Source of the DNA: Branchiostoma floridae
Lineage: Eukaryota > Chordata > Leptocardii > Amphioxiformes > Branchiostomatidae
Reading direction: 5' to 3'
NCBI RefSeq assembly: GCF_000003815.2
Contig: NC_049987.1
Coordinates: 23,716,425-23,780,424, forward strand
Length of the DNA: 64,000 nucleotides
A program made the position numbers and the translations under genes. Below, piece after piece: positions 47,896-61,270 of this stretch (position 1 is its first letter; every line of letters begins with the position of its first letter). Under the pieces are notes generated by a model. It saw nothing but the letters and a program-made list of their open reading frames with translations. It did not search any database and was not told the DNA's origin.

Positions 47896-48635
47896 AAAGA
47901 TTGACGACTACTTAACTGCAGATATAAGATCACTTAATCATGCTCAATTGTCTCAAATTTAATTTGCGAAGTTATTAAGCATTCTTAATTATCTGACTTC
48001 GTCAAGAGCAGAAAACTGGAAAGTATATCAATCTTCGAGTCCGGAACTCGGCCGAGCATTTCACGGTACAGGAACCGTCTATGAAAATTAACGGTGTGTA
48101 GAATTTGAAGTGATAGCGAGGGATTCATCTGGCGAATAATGGAGTATCTCATAAATAGCCAGGGGAATCACAGCTGCTTGTGGGGCAGACTCTATGCCAT
48201 CTCGATTCTGCCTATGATTCCATAATCATGAACCCGAAGAAATCGAACAATAACCTAGAAACCGATTAAGCCTTATTTTGATCGAAATTTAACCCTTCCC
48301 TGCCGCTTAACCTATAACCAGTACAAATTTGGTGCCAAATGGCTACTTTAGTAGGAGGAGGGTTAATGTAAAATGTATGCATGTAGCTACTGTAATAACG
48401 TTGTGAATTGTGTCCCTTTCAGGACTAGAGTCGTAACGTATGTATCTTTCCGTCCGTAAACTAAGCTTTACGGTTACAGAGTCACCATGGCTGCAGGTCG
48501 TATGTGTGTTATCTTCGCACTATGTTTTACATAACTTCCAACGGGCCCTACGTGGGTATGGATCGTGTAATTTGGCAAAAAGGAGGCGAGTTATTGTCCA
48601 GGAGAGCCAGCCCACGGAAAGTTATCTTAGTCTAT
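47896..48635. other. Upstream flank, nothing recognised
   Basis: No gene or repeat supported. Confidence 0.35.
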
Positions 48636-49800
48636 TGTAGTAGTAGTACTAGTAGAGATTACTGCTTTAATATGACTTTTATTGCTGATCTAGTATAAAA
48701 GAGCATAATTCCCAAAAGTGGATCGACATTTACGATAAAAATAAGCAAAGTTACTCGATATTGTTCAGAAAAAATGTAGATCATCGCATTTTAAGATGAT
48801 TGCAAGCTCTCGAATTTATGTTGCAATGCAAAATCGTACTTGCGTCCATTGTCACTATTAGCTTCATTGCTGATAAAGTAAAAGCCATAATTCCTGACAG
48901 TGAGTTGCCGTTAACGATAAAAGTAACCTTAGATATTTTCCAAATACACAGTATGACATCACATATTTGGATGATGGTAAATTCTTATAAATCCCTTTTG
49001 TAATGTATGATTTTGCTGAATTTTATTTTATTGCCTTTGTTGCTGATATGGTAAGACGTAATTCTTGAAAGTAGGTCAATCGACATTTACGTAGTAAGCT
49101 TAGAGATTGTTTTAAAACACTGTAGATCATCACAATTTCAGATAATGGTAAGTTTTTTTTCAAATATTTCGTCCAATGCACAATTGCCTTGGAGTTTATT
49201 GTCAATATATAACCTTCGTTGCTGATAAAGTAAGTAAAGCCATAATTCCTGAAAGCGGGTCGACATTTACAATAACAGTAGGCTTTCCTTTATAGATATT
49301 GTTCGAAAACACTGTAGATCATCGCATTTTTGGATAATGGTAAGTTCTTTCAAATCCATACACAATTGCCTGGGAGTTTATTGTCAATATTTATTAACCT
49401 TTGTTGATAAATTAAAAACCATAATTCCTGAAAGACATTTACGATGACAGTAAGCTAACTTAATAGATATTGTTAACGGACACTGTAGATCATCACTGTA
49501 GATCAATTTAGATATTGGCAAGTTTTTTTTTCTTGAATATATCGTGCAATGCAAAATTGCACCGGGGTTTATTGCCAGTTCAACCTTTGTTGCTGGTATA
49601 GTAAAAACCATATTTTCTGAAAGTAGATCGACATTTACGACAACAGTAAGCTTAGATATTGTTCTGAAACAGTATAAATCATCGAATATTTTAGATAACG
49701 GCAAGTCCTTTTAAATCCATAGTGCAATGTACAATTGCACCAGCACGGGGTTTATTGTCAATATAAACTTTGTTGCTGATGTAGTAAACCTTAACTTTAC
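48636..49800 (+). repeat. Tandem array, period about 180 bp, 6-7 units
   Basis: CGACATTTACGATAA-type segments occur at about 48728, 48908, 49087, 49266, 49437 and 49634. They are linked to CTGTAGATCATCGCATTTT, TTCAAATCCATA and TTTATTGTCAATATAACCTT TGTTGCTGAT. Units are 70-85 percent alike by eye. AT-rich, no gene. Confidence 0.82.
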
Positions 49801-49946
49801 CACAGAGGAAGGCCCGAAAATCTCCAACATAAATCCGAATAAATCGTTCCTGTTCCCGCGGACAGGAGACCCTAGATCACAACCGTCTGTGTTTAAGCCG
49901 GCTAAAGACGCTGCGGCAGGTCCGGTAAGAGCCGGTCAAGGTGCAA

Positions 49947-50173
49947 TCTCACTGCACTTGCGTCACACTTGCGTCACTGCGGGGTTCGTTCACTGCGTCA
50001 CTACTCTGTTTCCGATTTTTTTTATAATTTAGATATTGCGTAACACGTAAAATTATGACTAAGAAGACAACCAAATACACAAAAAAGTAAAAAAATTCGT
50101 CCTTCATCTCTGAAATTCGTTGAGTATCTTCCGGACCCAGCAGTGACGCAAACGTGACACAAGTGCAGTGAGA
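49947..50173. mobile_element. MITE, copy 1
   Basis: The left end TCTCACTGCACTTGCGTCAC and right end GTGACACAAGTGCAGTGAGA are inverted copies, and subterminal TTGCGTCACTGC pairs with GCAGTGACGCAAA. 227 bases. A second copy starts at 63787. Confidence 0.8.
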
Positions 50174-50180
50174 GTACCCC

Positions 50181-51117
50181 TTAACCCTCTCCAGACTGGG
50201 GCGGGGGTGGGGGGGTGGGGTGGCTAAAAGTGCCCGCGCCAACTTTGACCTCCTATATCTCCCAAACGGCTTGTGCTAGAACAACCAAACTTGGTGAGTT
50301 TTCCTAAAATATTGTTGGCAACAATTTAAAATCAATTGGGTAAGTTTATGATATTTCGTGTTGCCATGGCAACGGGTTTCTGAAAGGCAAATTTTACAAA
50401 AATCACTAATTTTGGTTTAAACAATGGGATTTTAGGATTTTCTTTCTAAACTAAACTTCTTTTCATATATCGTTAATATCTAACACATCTTAGTTGAACA
50501 TTTATAATTAAATATTCATAAATTATGCTAATGGGGTGACGTAATTGGTCAAAATCCAAGATGGCCGACAATATCATGATTTAAAGTATAACAAGCTTAT
50601 TTTCACTCAGATTTCATCACTACGTGGTATTTTCTTACAGAAAACATTCACATGAACATTTTTAATCCATTTCCATGGGGTTTTAGCGTTATATGTAAAA
50701 AAATGTATCTTGAAAAATTTAAGGTTGATAATCCAAGATGGCGGATAGCTAAACTACAGATGACGTCATTCTAGGCCGTCATTTTGACGCCCTTGCGTCG
50801 GCTTTTGACAACAGAAGTCTAATAACACTCAAATATTAATAAGAAACCATTATTGGTAACTTTTTGAGTGAGATATCTAGGTATTATGGGAATTCCCCGT
50901 TTTAGCCAAAGATATCAATTAATGACGTAATAATTACGTCATATTACGTGATAATGATATAAAAATTTTAGGAATTATAAAACTTGATGAGTACAACCCC
51001 CCTGCAAATTTGGTGATCGTACAGTAAGCTGTTTTGAAAATACGAAGGGGGGGGGGGTCGAATGAGCCCCCCCCCAGGCCAGGGAAGGCCCAAAAAGCCC
51101 AGTCTGGATAGGGTTAA
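50181..51117. mobile_element. piggyBac-like non-autonomous element
   Basis: The sequence reads TTAA then CCCTCTCCAGACTGGG at the left, and CCCAGTCTGGATAGGG then TTAA at the right. The inverted ends match in 15 of 16 bases and the flanking TTAA is the target-site duplication typical of piggyBac. The 929-bp interior is AT-rich, has G- and C-runs near both ends and carries no transposase. It lies 7 bases from the neighbouring MITE. Confidence 0.82.
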
Positions 51118-54100
51118 GAATTGATTATATGGATGACATCCTCTGGGAACGCTTAAACTGATGCGAGCGTGCTAATAAAACGTTTGACAAAAAGAAACGT
51201 TGTCTTTATTATTAAATCTGTGATCAGGAAGGTCGAAAAAATGACTTAACACACAGAATATAGTCTACCGAACAATAGATTCTTCATTTTTGTTCTTTCA
51301 CATCTTATTTTACCATGGAATGTTCTATAACATTAGCATACGTTTTCAGATATTTGTTTTTGCAATCCACGTCGTATCCATATCTATTTTGAACTGAGCT
51401 TGAAGTTGCTCTCTACGATCATACTTAAAAAGTTCTATTTGTTTTTAGAAACGGCAGAAAATTGATGCACTCGCTGATGTCATCCATATAATCAATACAA
51501 CACAGCCTAACACCGCACGATAGCATGAGTAATGTTATACTGTGGGTGGCTGGAGACGGGGAGTAGACGGAGTGTCCGGAGGCGCCGAGAATCCCGACGG
51601 GTATCGGTGATCGTACAAGCCAAGCTGGTTGGAGCGGTGAAGAATTAAAGTATTGATGAAGCGTGTTCTTGATGTATTACAGGACATGTAGTTGGCCCGG
51701 TACAAAATACCCCCGTTGACAAAGCGGAACTACAAGTAGGTGTCAGATGGGTCACTGAAATAATCCTTTCGGCACCTTTTCAGTCAGTTTTCATGCAAGT
51801 ATACAACTACAATGAAGTCTACTGAAAAACCATGCCCCATTGGGTAAAGAAAGTAAGTCAGATACAACGAGAGCAACAGCAAAACTACTCCATGCTTGAT
51901 CAATATCCATAGTAACCTACTTCCCTCTTCTTACAGACGTGCTGATGGATTTACAATTTCTTATCTATTAATGTCGTAGTTAAATGGTGACATTACATAT
52001 GTAAACATATCGTCCATTGTTTGGCGTTTATTTCTATTCTACGTATGGCACTGACAAGGGTATAACATAAAGAGAACGTACATTAATCACTTCGAACTCC
52101 AAGCAACGCGGTGAACGTAACACCGCATTACAAAACACCAACAGGGAAAGGTTTAGAGTCTGATTCGATATTCCCTGCAGTGTGATTTGCAGTTTCGTAG
52201 GGAACTTATGCTATCCGTGCATTAGGGCATCATTTCCCCGGGCCTACCGAAACCATTCGGGTTTTTAATGCCAAAAATACCTCAAGGGAGTAGACTCAAC
52301 TTTTGTTTCAGATTATATCATTAATGATATCAACATTGGGCTACAAAGATGAGGGTTCTCACGCATCATTCAAAATCTCCATTACAGTACATGAGCGTAT
52401 TTTGCAGCAGAATGTGTGGCTTAATGTTGGTATAAAACATAACACATCATTTTGCCAGAGGAAACATCAGATATAGCGGCAATCGTAATGCCTTAATACC
52501 CTTCCATCCCATGCCCACAACACGCCCCGACTGGGCTATCCCAGCATCACGGACAATTCGTTCAGTGCTCTGAGGAAGAATGTGCAAATTCGCCATGGAG
52601 ATTCTGTGTTTATTTGAGACTTAATGGCGCGTGAAGCATTTAACGGTTACCGGCCCGTAGCGTACCACGTCATCATATCCAAACACCCGCATGACCCCGG
52701 AACCCCGATATTGTGTTATCGGGCCAGCTAATGACTATTACCGCAGCATTCATGGATGCCCCGGTATGAACGGTGATTACGTTTGCGCCTCTATATATGT
52801 AGACCTCTAGCTTTGGTGTAAGTTACAAAGACGTTAGTAACGTCTTGAGATTGTTGAGATATTTATCAGTTCCTTAACTGTGTTGGGATAGCGTGCTGAC
52901 GTTTCAAATTGGAGTTGGGCTAAAGACCTAAATCCTTTCGCTAGGAATTGTCTGTTAAACTATGTTGTTATCAACGTAATGTTGTAACAATCAACACATG
53001 ATCACCCCAGTTTGTATCCACTTCGTTTCACCACCAAACGAAGGCTCATTGTGCGTGTGCGTCACTAATGTTTTGGACTACACTTACTGGATTGTAATGA
53101 CAGGTGTATGTTCACTTTTGACTTGAAAAGTTTTAGGCTGTAACCATCAGGGAAGAATTTACGAGAGAGCTTGTACATAGTACGTGATTTACTGATAGAA
53201 CTAAGCATAGCAACAGGCACGATTAAGACATACAGAGCTGTGCTAGAAACCTGAAACTACACACTCGATTGAGATCAATGAAGTTTATAACATGGCAGCT
53301 TCCCGATATTAACCTGTCCGCACTCAGAGCAATGCTATAGACCTGTTACTATTGATGATAACAAACATGTCTACCCCACTTCTGAAAGTCGGCAATGAAT
53401 AAACTTAGTCTAGTTCTTTACTTTGGTCTTTATATCTCCGGAGCCACGGGTCACAGTCGGCGTCTCCATTAAGTATTACTGATGCTTATGTGCAACGCCA
53501 CGAACAGTAAATGATGTTTGTTATAATTTTCTGGAGGCTGGAGCCGCAGTGATTGCAGTAAATGCACTTAATGACATAATATCACACAAAACGGGCGGCA
53601 GACCGACGATGAAATGTGGTTGGGGGTGCTGCCAATGTTAGTTACATTCTATCCATAACGTTTACCACCGTCTGAAAGCGACGCTTTAATGTCTTTTTAC
53701 GTTTTTTTTTTTCATTCTTAAACCATCAAACAAAAATAATTTGACAAGAGAAAGTTCTATGGAGTGATGTTAGGCGACTATTATCCTCGTTGACCCTTGA
53801 GCACTATTGAAAATGCTACGTTCAACAAGATAACCAACCATTTGGATAGTAGCAACTAAAAGAAAAACAGAGTTTATAATTTAAGCCAAACGCGTCCATC
53901 TATGAACCCTATTGCTATCGCCAAGCATAGGAATGGAGTCATCCTTCCTTCCTGACGAGCAGTTCATGTCAGCGCGGCGCACAAAGTATCAAATTTATAG
54001 TTTCCTCTGCTCCCATTGAGATAAGAGAAGCATCATAAGGTATAAAAGTATACAAAGTAAAGTACATGTAAGTGCTACATCATCTGTGTATATCCCTCGC

Positions 54101-54715
54101 TGCGTCTTGTCTCCGATGGGAAAGGTTCCGTGTCCTAAGCCCGCTATCAGCTCAGGACGTCAGCTATTCTTAGCACCGCCAACATGTGAAGGGGAATCCC
54201 GGCTTTGTTTTATGTATCTTCCCGCAGAAGGGAAGACGTTTCTCCTTTGATAGATGACTACAGAGGGACATGATTAATTCATATCCACCCAAAGACGTTT
54301 GCGGAGATATCTGGAAGGAAATATACTGCCGTGCGATAGCAGAACTACTCGCATTACCATGAAAGTTTTGAAAGAGGCAGTTTCTGACAGCCTATCTCTT
54401 TGCTCTTATCGATACACTTAACTTGTCAGTGGCGTGTTCATCGCTCAAGAAAGAAAAGATTCTTTTCTGGACTTGAGGATGATAACGGCTACTCTAAAAT
54501 CGAAGGGACGTGACATTGGCACCAGGAAAAATTGATGCGAAATTGGTATGTCCAGACATATCTATCTAGGTTACAGGCTTATTCGTTAAATGCAGACACG
54601 CCACGGGCTGCTAACTGGGCTATCCCTCACAGCGTACCGACCGATAGACTCCGGCGTCTGTCACGGATAGTGATTTCAAGTAATCAACCCTGCTAGGAGC
54701 CGATATGTTTCGCTC
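51118..54715. other. Gene-free, largely unique upstream DNA
   Basis: No open frame worth noting, no tandem repeat and no inverted element were seen in 3.6 kb. It is the longest such stretch in the window and lies 4-7.5 kb upstream of the Ig gene promoter, so conserved regulatory sequence is possible. The only evidence is absence of repeats. Confidence 0.4.
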
Positions 54716-55055
54716 GTTCGTTCGTTCGGACCCTTGTTGTGCCTGGGGCAGAAAGTTTCATTTCTGTGTCAGTAGCAGGGTACATTTTTACAGGGAGGGG
54801 TTGCTGAAAACAGAACTAAAGTACAGAGGGCGAGCCTGTCCTACATGGCTACAACAGTAAACTCAAAGAGCTAACCAAAGGAAGCTGCATTATGCAACGC
54901 GCAGTGGAGAAAGATGGGGAAAGACTGGAGCTACTAGACTTTACAAAGACTGCAGTTTCGCTGGTTCGTTCGGACCCTTGTAGTGCCTAGGGCAGTAACT
55001 TTCCTTGCTGTGTCCGTAGCGGGGTACATTTTTACAGGGAGGGCTTGCCAGCCAT
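54716..55055 (+). repeat. Two copies of a dispersed repeat
   Basis: TTCGTTCGGACCCTTGTTGT then GCCTGGGGCAG and TACATTTTTACAGGGAGGG at 54720-54800 recur at 54960-55045. A third relative lies at 7570-7690. Confidence 0.65.
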
Positions 55056-57135
55056 TCCCTTTTAATATATAGTTTTATTGCACAACAATTGTACGGGGTA
55101 CAAAGTATGGCATCTACATAACTACAGTTCTATGACTTAACGCTTATCTAACTAATACAGAAGTTGTAGTATGGGATAAATTTCTTACAGTTATTGGAGG
55201 CTTTTACAATCATTGGAGTAATTTCTAATGTTTAAACCTTCGTTGATATATTTTCCTATATCTGTCATGCAGGGATTGTCACATGTCATGATGTATTTGA
55301 ATTTGCACTTCAGGTCCATCGAGATAATTGAACGATTTAGCACCGCTTATTTTAGGCCCATCACAATTCAGCGAAGAGAGATTAGTCGGCCCACAGTCCC
55401 ACACAATAACAATAACAATAACGATAACAAATAACGGGTGCAGTCCCAACCGAGATGACCTACCCAGAATTGAACCGCAGCATTCTAGTTACCAACTAAT
55501 TAGAACCAGAAGCTCAAATGTAAGGTTGCTACAAGTAAAGCTACAGGGGCATCGCTGGCTATTAAATGAAGCATCATGTAGAAATACGTAAGGAAGTAGC
55601 AAAGGTCCATAGCTTCGTCGCAGCGCTAAATGTACATTTGATAAGGCATTCCGTCGATCGAACGTTAACATGTGATATTCTGTCCCCGTTTCCGTGTGTT
55701 TCATCACTACGACAAACACCAACTGTGATATTGCTATTTCTGATTTTGATTAGTTTAGAAAAAAAATTAAATTTAAGGTCTTTCAAAGATCAAGTAAGGA
55801 TTACGCAACTCTCATTTGGACAAATGAACAGAAAAAAGTTATTATACAATTATAAGGTATAGATTGGTACTTTGGGTTCTCATTTGATAGTAATGCTCGT
55901 CATATCCATAACGCCCCACACGGGGTTAACTCGGCTGGGGTTTAAGAAATCTAATCAAGTGGCGCACTTTGATTGAGACCTGCAGTAATTTGTTAAGTTT
56001 CAATCTTTGTGCCGCAGTATGGTACGAGTCACTTTTCACACTCACTTTCATTAACTATAAAGAGAACCCCCTCACTTTTCGCGTAATTAAACAATTAATC
56101 AAGAAACCAATACAGTCCTTGATTATCTAGGTGAAACAAATATAAGGTATCGATGTAAGGAAAAGGTAAAGGTTGTCCCACAGACTTTTTGATGCCGTAC
56201 CTGCAGTGGGTTGATATCCTTCGTGTCGCACCGTATATCCTTCTCCTTCAACCACCATGTACCTCTCCAACTAAAGTCAGGTACCCATGTTAACCCTTGT
56301 GCTGTTGGTTATTTTTTTGTTTGGCCAATTTAACCCCCCAGAGCCGATGGCTTCAACTGATCAGTAAAACGTGACCTGTTCTGTGCTGCTGCTGCAGATT
56401 TACTCCCCCATTCGATGGGCTTTGTAGTGGTATGTAACTTTACATGAGAAATATCTCAAACTCATAACAATAAAGCTCAGCATGACAAGGGTTAAATATG
56501 CCCATCCCGTATACGTATATAAATGGGCTCACAAAAACAGGGGTTTTAACACATTGTGGCCGTTAGCCTAATCCACCCAGTCATTTGACGCTACAAACTG
56601 CCAATGTCAACTGTATGAAAAAAGCACATGTATAATTATCGCAACAATTACAGTACATTCTTAGATCAACAGAACAAGTCTGGAAGGAGAGGGTGGACTT
56701 GGTCCGGGCAAGCTGCCCGCGATGATGATGATGATGACAGTACATTACACAGAGGGGTGATATAAGGACAAAACTGCCCATTATTGCTGTTGCAGCTTAT
56801 AATGCAATAATAGATCGGATTTAAGATAATCCATGGTTAGCACTGACGGTGTGGGGTTGCATCATCAGATACAAGTGAGCTCATTACAAACACGAAATCT
56901 TCATCCTACCTCATGCAAGCTTTTTCCACATTTCGCAAAAATGATTATTCTACCAAATCCGATTTGATTCTTTAATCAATTTCGTGATCAGGAATTCATA
57001 GGTGCGTCGTAACGTAATTATGCCTGTGGGACAATTGGCGCATTAGATCCCGTTCGCTGGAAATTGCAGGTAATGAGGCGGAATAAAAGTAATCTTCGCT
57101 TCTCCGTTCTTTGATTGCCTCCTGCGAGGGCTCTG
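55056..57135. other. Upstream flank, nothing firm
   Basis: A short (AATAAC)n microsatellite lies at 55403-55430 and a GAT run at 56720. No gene supported. Confidence 0.4.
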
Positions 57136-57139
57136 CTTT

Positions 57140-57610
57140 GTCTCCAGGTTTCGGCAGCTTTTATTGCCTGTCGAGCGTTACCTAGTTTTAGTGCCAGTGA
57201 AGCGTTTCTCAGCCCCATTTGTTCTGACACAGTTCTACTTTACTTTATCATTGATCAGGATAGGACGACTACATGCATGCATTGATACATGCTATAGTCT
57301 TTGCTTCAGATGTTTGTGATTTGTGGATGGATTGTTAGTTTGCTTTACTGTTACAGTTTATCGTTTGGAGATTTCAGCTCTCTGTCGAGTGTTATCTACT
57401 TATACTGCCATTGAAGCGTTGCGCAGCCTCATTAGTTCTCACACAGTTCTGCGCAGTGATAATATCTAAACAACAGAATATAAATGAAAGAGTTAGTCGG
57501 ATCGTTTGTCAGGAAAAGGACATAAATGCAATAGTCTTTGCTCAAGATGTTTGTGATTTGTGGATGGATTGCTACAGTTTTCTACGTATTCACTGTTACA
57601 ATTCATACTG
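57140..57610 (+). repeat. Tandem duplication, period about 235 bp
   Basis: CTGTCGAGCGTTACCTAG and CTGTCGAGTGTTATCTAC, the following GCCAGTGAAGCGTT and GCCATTGAAGCGTT, and ATGTTTGTGATTTGTGGATG GATTG each occur twice in the same order. Confidence 0.75.
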
Positions 57611-58470
57611 ATTTGATTTGGTATCAGTGTACATCATGAAACGCACAAGTAATATGATACAAGTCAATGAAGGAAGTCAAGACATCCAGGCGATTAATAG
57701 ATAGTTCAATGGTTAATTTCAGCTCCAGTACTCAAACAACAGGAGCTAATTGACCCATTAGCATAGATCGATGTTTCCAATCGGACTAACAAATATTTGT
57801 GTCCGCCCTATTTGCATACCAATTCATAGTTTTGCTTGAAACCCTGTCGAGATTTATTTCCATGCGTATATGATGAGGCAAATGAAGGCTGTATTACAAT
57901 CCATAGCTTCAGTACAAAGCTATCCATTTTCAACAAAAGTGATTTTCACAAGTGATATTCTCAGCAGTATTGATGATATACAAGGCAATCGGATGGCAAA
58001 TCTAAGTGCTTCTTAGATCAACAGAACAAAGGCTGTAAACAATGATCCAGTCGAACTGTGAGCAGTTACAGTAACTGTTGCAGATGTGGTACGTATGGCT
58101 GACATGGCGACTCTTGCCCTGTGCTGACACCACAGTCAGATAAATACGTCAGGCCAGGCGATTGTAGGTTCAGATCTGATTATGACCAAACGGATTTATC
58201 GCCTTTAGGAATGTGCCGAGTAACTTTTCACGCATCTCCTGTTCTAAATCTCTGCCTCGATTGTACTCTCAGTTTATTTAAGATAAAAGAAACGATCTCT
58301 ATAGATAGTCATACTGCTTTTTATCTGACTTCCTTTGAATAAATAAAAATGTCAAACAGGGCAAAACAGGCGCATATTAAGCAATTTCAAAAGTTGCCCT
58401 CTCACACACTAAAGACAATCAGTATCAATAGTGTACTGTACAAATCTACAGTTCACAGATACAACATTTT
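57611..58470. other. Upstream flank, nothing recognised
   Basis: No gene or repeat supported. Confidence 0.35.
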
Positions 58471-58479
58471 CTTAATGAT

Positions 58480-59600
58480 GAAGATGTTATTGTTTTAACA
58501 ATACGTTTATGCCTTGACAAACTGAATACGTTCATGCCTTGATTATCTTTTCAGCATAATTCCCTTCATATTTCCGTTGACTCAGTGTTTATTGCTCATT
58601 AAACAGAGTATGATTCTTGCGTGTGCGATCTAGTCATTATGTTAAAAACAACAAATGTTGACAACCTCTATTTCCTATTGCGTCGATATGTTTGTTTGGT
58701 ATAATTTCTTCAATATTTCAATTGACTCAGTTTTCCAATGCATTGCTCAATATACTAATCTTTGAACAGAGTGTGCTGTTTACTTGTGTGGTCTAATCAT
58801 TATGATATTTATGTACAAAACAACAAATGTTGACAAGCTGTATTTGCTGTTGATTTGCTGTAAGGTTTCTCCCATATTTCAGTAGTTGTGATGCTTTGCT
58901 TATCATACATATCATTTAACAGGGTGTATTGTTTGTGTGCTGGTTCTGATCATTATGTACTAAACAACAAAAGTTGACAACTTGTATTTTCTATTGCGTC
59001 GATATGTTAATTATGTATAATTTCTCCCATATTTCAGTTGACTCAGTGTTGTGATGCATTGCTTTTTATAGAGATCTTTAAACAGAGTGTGATGTTAGAG
59101 TGTACAGTCTAATCATTATGTACAAAAGTGTCTAAACAACAAATGTTTGCTATTGCTTTGATAATTTTTTTGTATATTTGTTCCATTTTTCAGTTGATTC
59201 AGTAATCTGATGCATTGCTCAATATGCAAATCTTAAAACAGAATCTAATGTTTTCGTGTGCGGTCTCATCATTGTGTACAAAACGAGAAATGCTGACAAT
59301 CTGTATTTGTTATTGCGTCGATATGTTTATTATGTATAATTTCTCCCATATTTCAGTTGACTCTGTCAGTGTTTTGATGCATTGCTTGTTATACAGATCT
59401 TTAAACAGAGTCTAATCGCTATGGTATTTATGTACAGAACAACAAATGTTAACAACATGTACTTGTTATTGCATCGATGTTTTTTTCGGTATAATTTCTC
59501 CCATGTTTCTGCTGACTCAGTGTTCTGATGCATGGCTCGTTATACAGATCTTTAAAGAGACTCTGCTGTTTGCGTGCGGGTTAATCACACCATCGATCCG
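58480..59600 (+). repeat. Tandem array, period about 155-160 bp, seven units
   Basis: TCCCATATTTCAGTTGACTC AGTG-type segments occur near 58570, 58711, 58873, 59028, 59187, 59348 and 59499. They are linked to AACAACAAATGTTGACAA and ATTGCGTCGATATGTTT. AT-rich, no gene. Confidence 0.85.
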
Positions 59601-59864
59601 TAAAACAGGCAAGACGAATCGTCTGGAGAACTGAACCCCGTTTAACAGAGCAGACCGTGCCAGTATCTATGTCATCCCGACTGCTGTGAGGGATGGGGCT
59701 GTCCGGACTAGGAGCCACATGTGGCATCTTCTGCCCGGGTTATTCAAATTCTCCTGTTTCAGTTTATCTTACCAGGGCATGGACATCGTCTATACAATGC
59801 TTCCATGGGGAACAACCCAAACAAAATAAAATATATATAAAAAAAAAACAACAAAGAAGCCATC

Positions 59865-61270
59865 TGCATCAGAGCTTTACAACCATACCTGAACATAGAC
59901 GGTGGGCGCCATAGACTTCCTGCAACATACGATCCACTGCTTACTGAGTCACGTGTTCTATCTGCATAGCGTGATGTCACAACAGCAGTGGATTTTTTTT
60001 TTCATTCCTTGACAAAGACTGGTGCTGTTCTGTCGAAAATTTGGGTGAGGCCAACCAATTTCTGTGTTGGATATTGCAGTTAAACTACTTCAATAAAAAA
60101 ACACAATCAATGCAAAATGATGAAATGAAATTAAATGTTATCTAGAATAAATAAACGTTTATAGGGATGAAAACATCGTAGATAACAAATAATCGTAGAT
60201 AACTCAATAAACTACGTGTAACGGTAATGAGTGCTCTTCCACTCGTCACAAGAAGTAGAGTTTTAATGTCTGTTACTGCTGTGTTCTTGGTCAGGCAGTG
60301 TTTGTCGTTTACAAGGTTGGTAAGTTTGAACTGTAGATGATGTTTTCCATGGTTTATTGGTATGTTGGAAGGACGACATAATACGGCAGAGTTGGCATGT
60401 TACATAATTGTGCTCCGTTATAAGGTGCAGATTTAAAGTCACAAGAAGTAGTGTTTGAATGTCTGTGAATGCTGTGTTCTTGGTCAGGCCGTGTTTGTCG
60501 TTTACAAGGTTGGTAAGTTTGAACTGTAGATGATGTTTTCCATGGTTTATTGGTATGTTGGAAGGACGACATAACACGGTAGAGTTGGCATCTTGCATGA
60601 TTGTGCTCCGTTATAAGGCGCAGATTTAAAGTCACAAGAAGTAGAGTTTGAATGTCTATGACTGCTGTGTTCTTGGTCAGGCCGTGTTTGTCGTTTACAA
60701 GGTTGGTAAGTTTGAACTGTAGATGATGTTTTCCATGGTTTATTGGTATGTTGGAAGGACGACATAACACGGCAGAGTTGGCATCTTGCATGATTGTGCT
60801 CCGTTATAAGGCGCAGATTGCGATCTGCTGATGACCCGAGCCGATAGCCCTGTTGCGGGTGTCAGAGAGCAGGAAAATTAAGGTGCAGAAAATCGATAAA
60901 AAGGACTCATTTTCCCTTTTTCGCCAGGAATGTCTTGATGATAGATGGGCAGTGATTAGCGTTTGGCAGATTTCCACTCCTCCAAGTCTGGTTTTATCTA
61001 ATGCATTTCTCTATTGCCGATGGAGAAGGATGATGCAATAAAAAACAAAATTCATAAATCAATATAGAACTAGTTTAACTGTAATATCCAACACAAAAAT
61101 TGGACTCACTCACACAGCACCAGTCTTTGTCAAGGAATGAACAATCCACTGCTACCGTGACGTCACATTATGCAGATAGAACATGTGACTCAGCAAGCAG
61201 TGGATCATGGGTTGCAGGAAGTCTATGGCGCCCTCCGTCTCTCTTTAGGGATGGTTGTAAAGCACTGATA
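59865..61270. mobile_element. Inverted-repeat-bounded element with an internal array
   Basis: Arms of about 210 bases face each other. TAGACTTCCTGCAACATACG, ATCCACTGCTTACTGAGTCA, CATTCCTTGACAAAGACTGG and GTTGGATATTGCAGTTAAAC on the left (59910-60083) recur as reverse complements at 61069-61230. The 193-bp tandem array fills much of the interior. No transposase frame; a non-autonomous or composite element is likely. Confidence 0.75.
60247..60825 (-). repeat. 193-bp tandem array, three units
   Basis: CACAAGAAGTAGAGTTT-type starts lie at 60247, 60440 and 60633, exactly 193 bases apart. The units are about 95 percent alike, so the array is recent. Minus-strand frames of up to 145 codons (60354-60791) repeat CRPSNIPINHGKHHLQFKL and shift frame with each unit. 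Not taken as a gene. Confidence 0.92.

Noticed and set aside
49727-50242. Open frames on both strands near 50 kb
   Set aside because: They cross the MITE at 49947-50173 and have no gene signals.
60263-60791. Minus-strand frames of 111-145 codons
   Set aside because: They follow the 193-bp tandem unit, which shifts frame each time.
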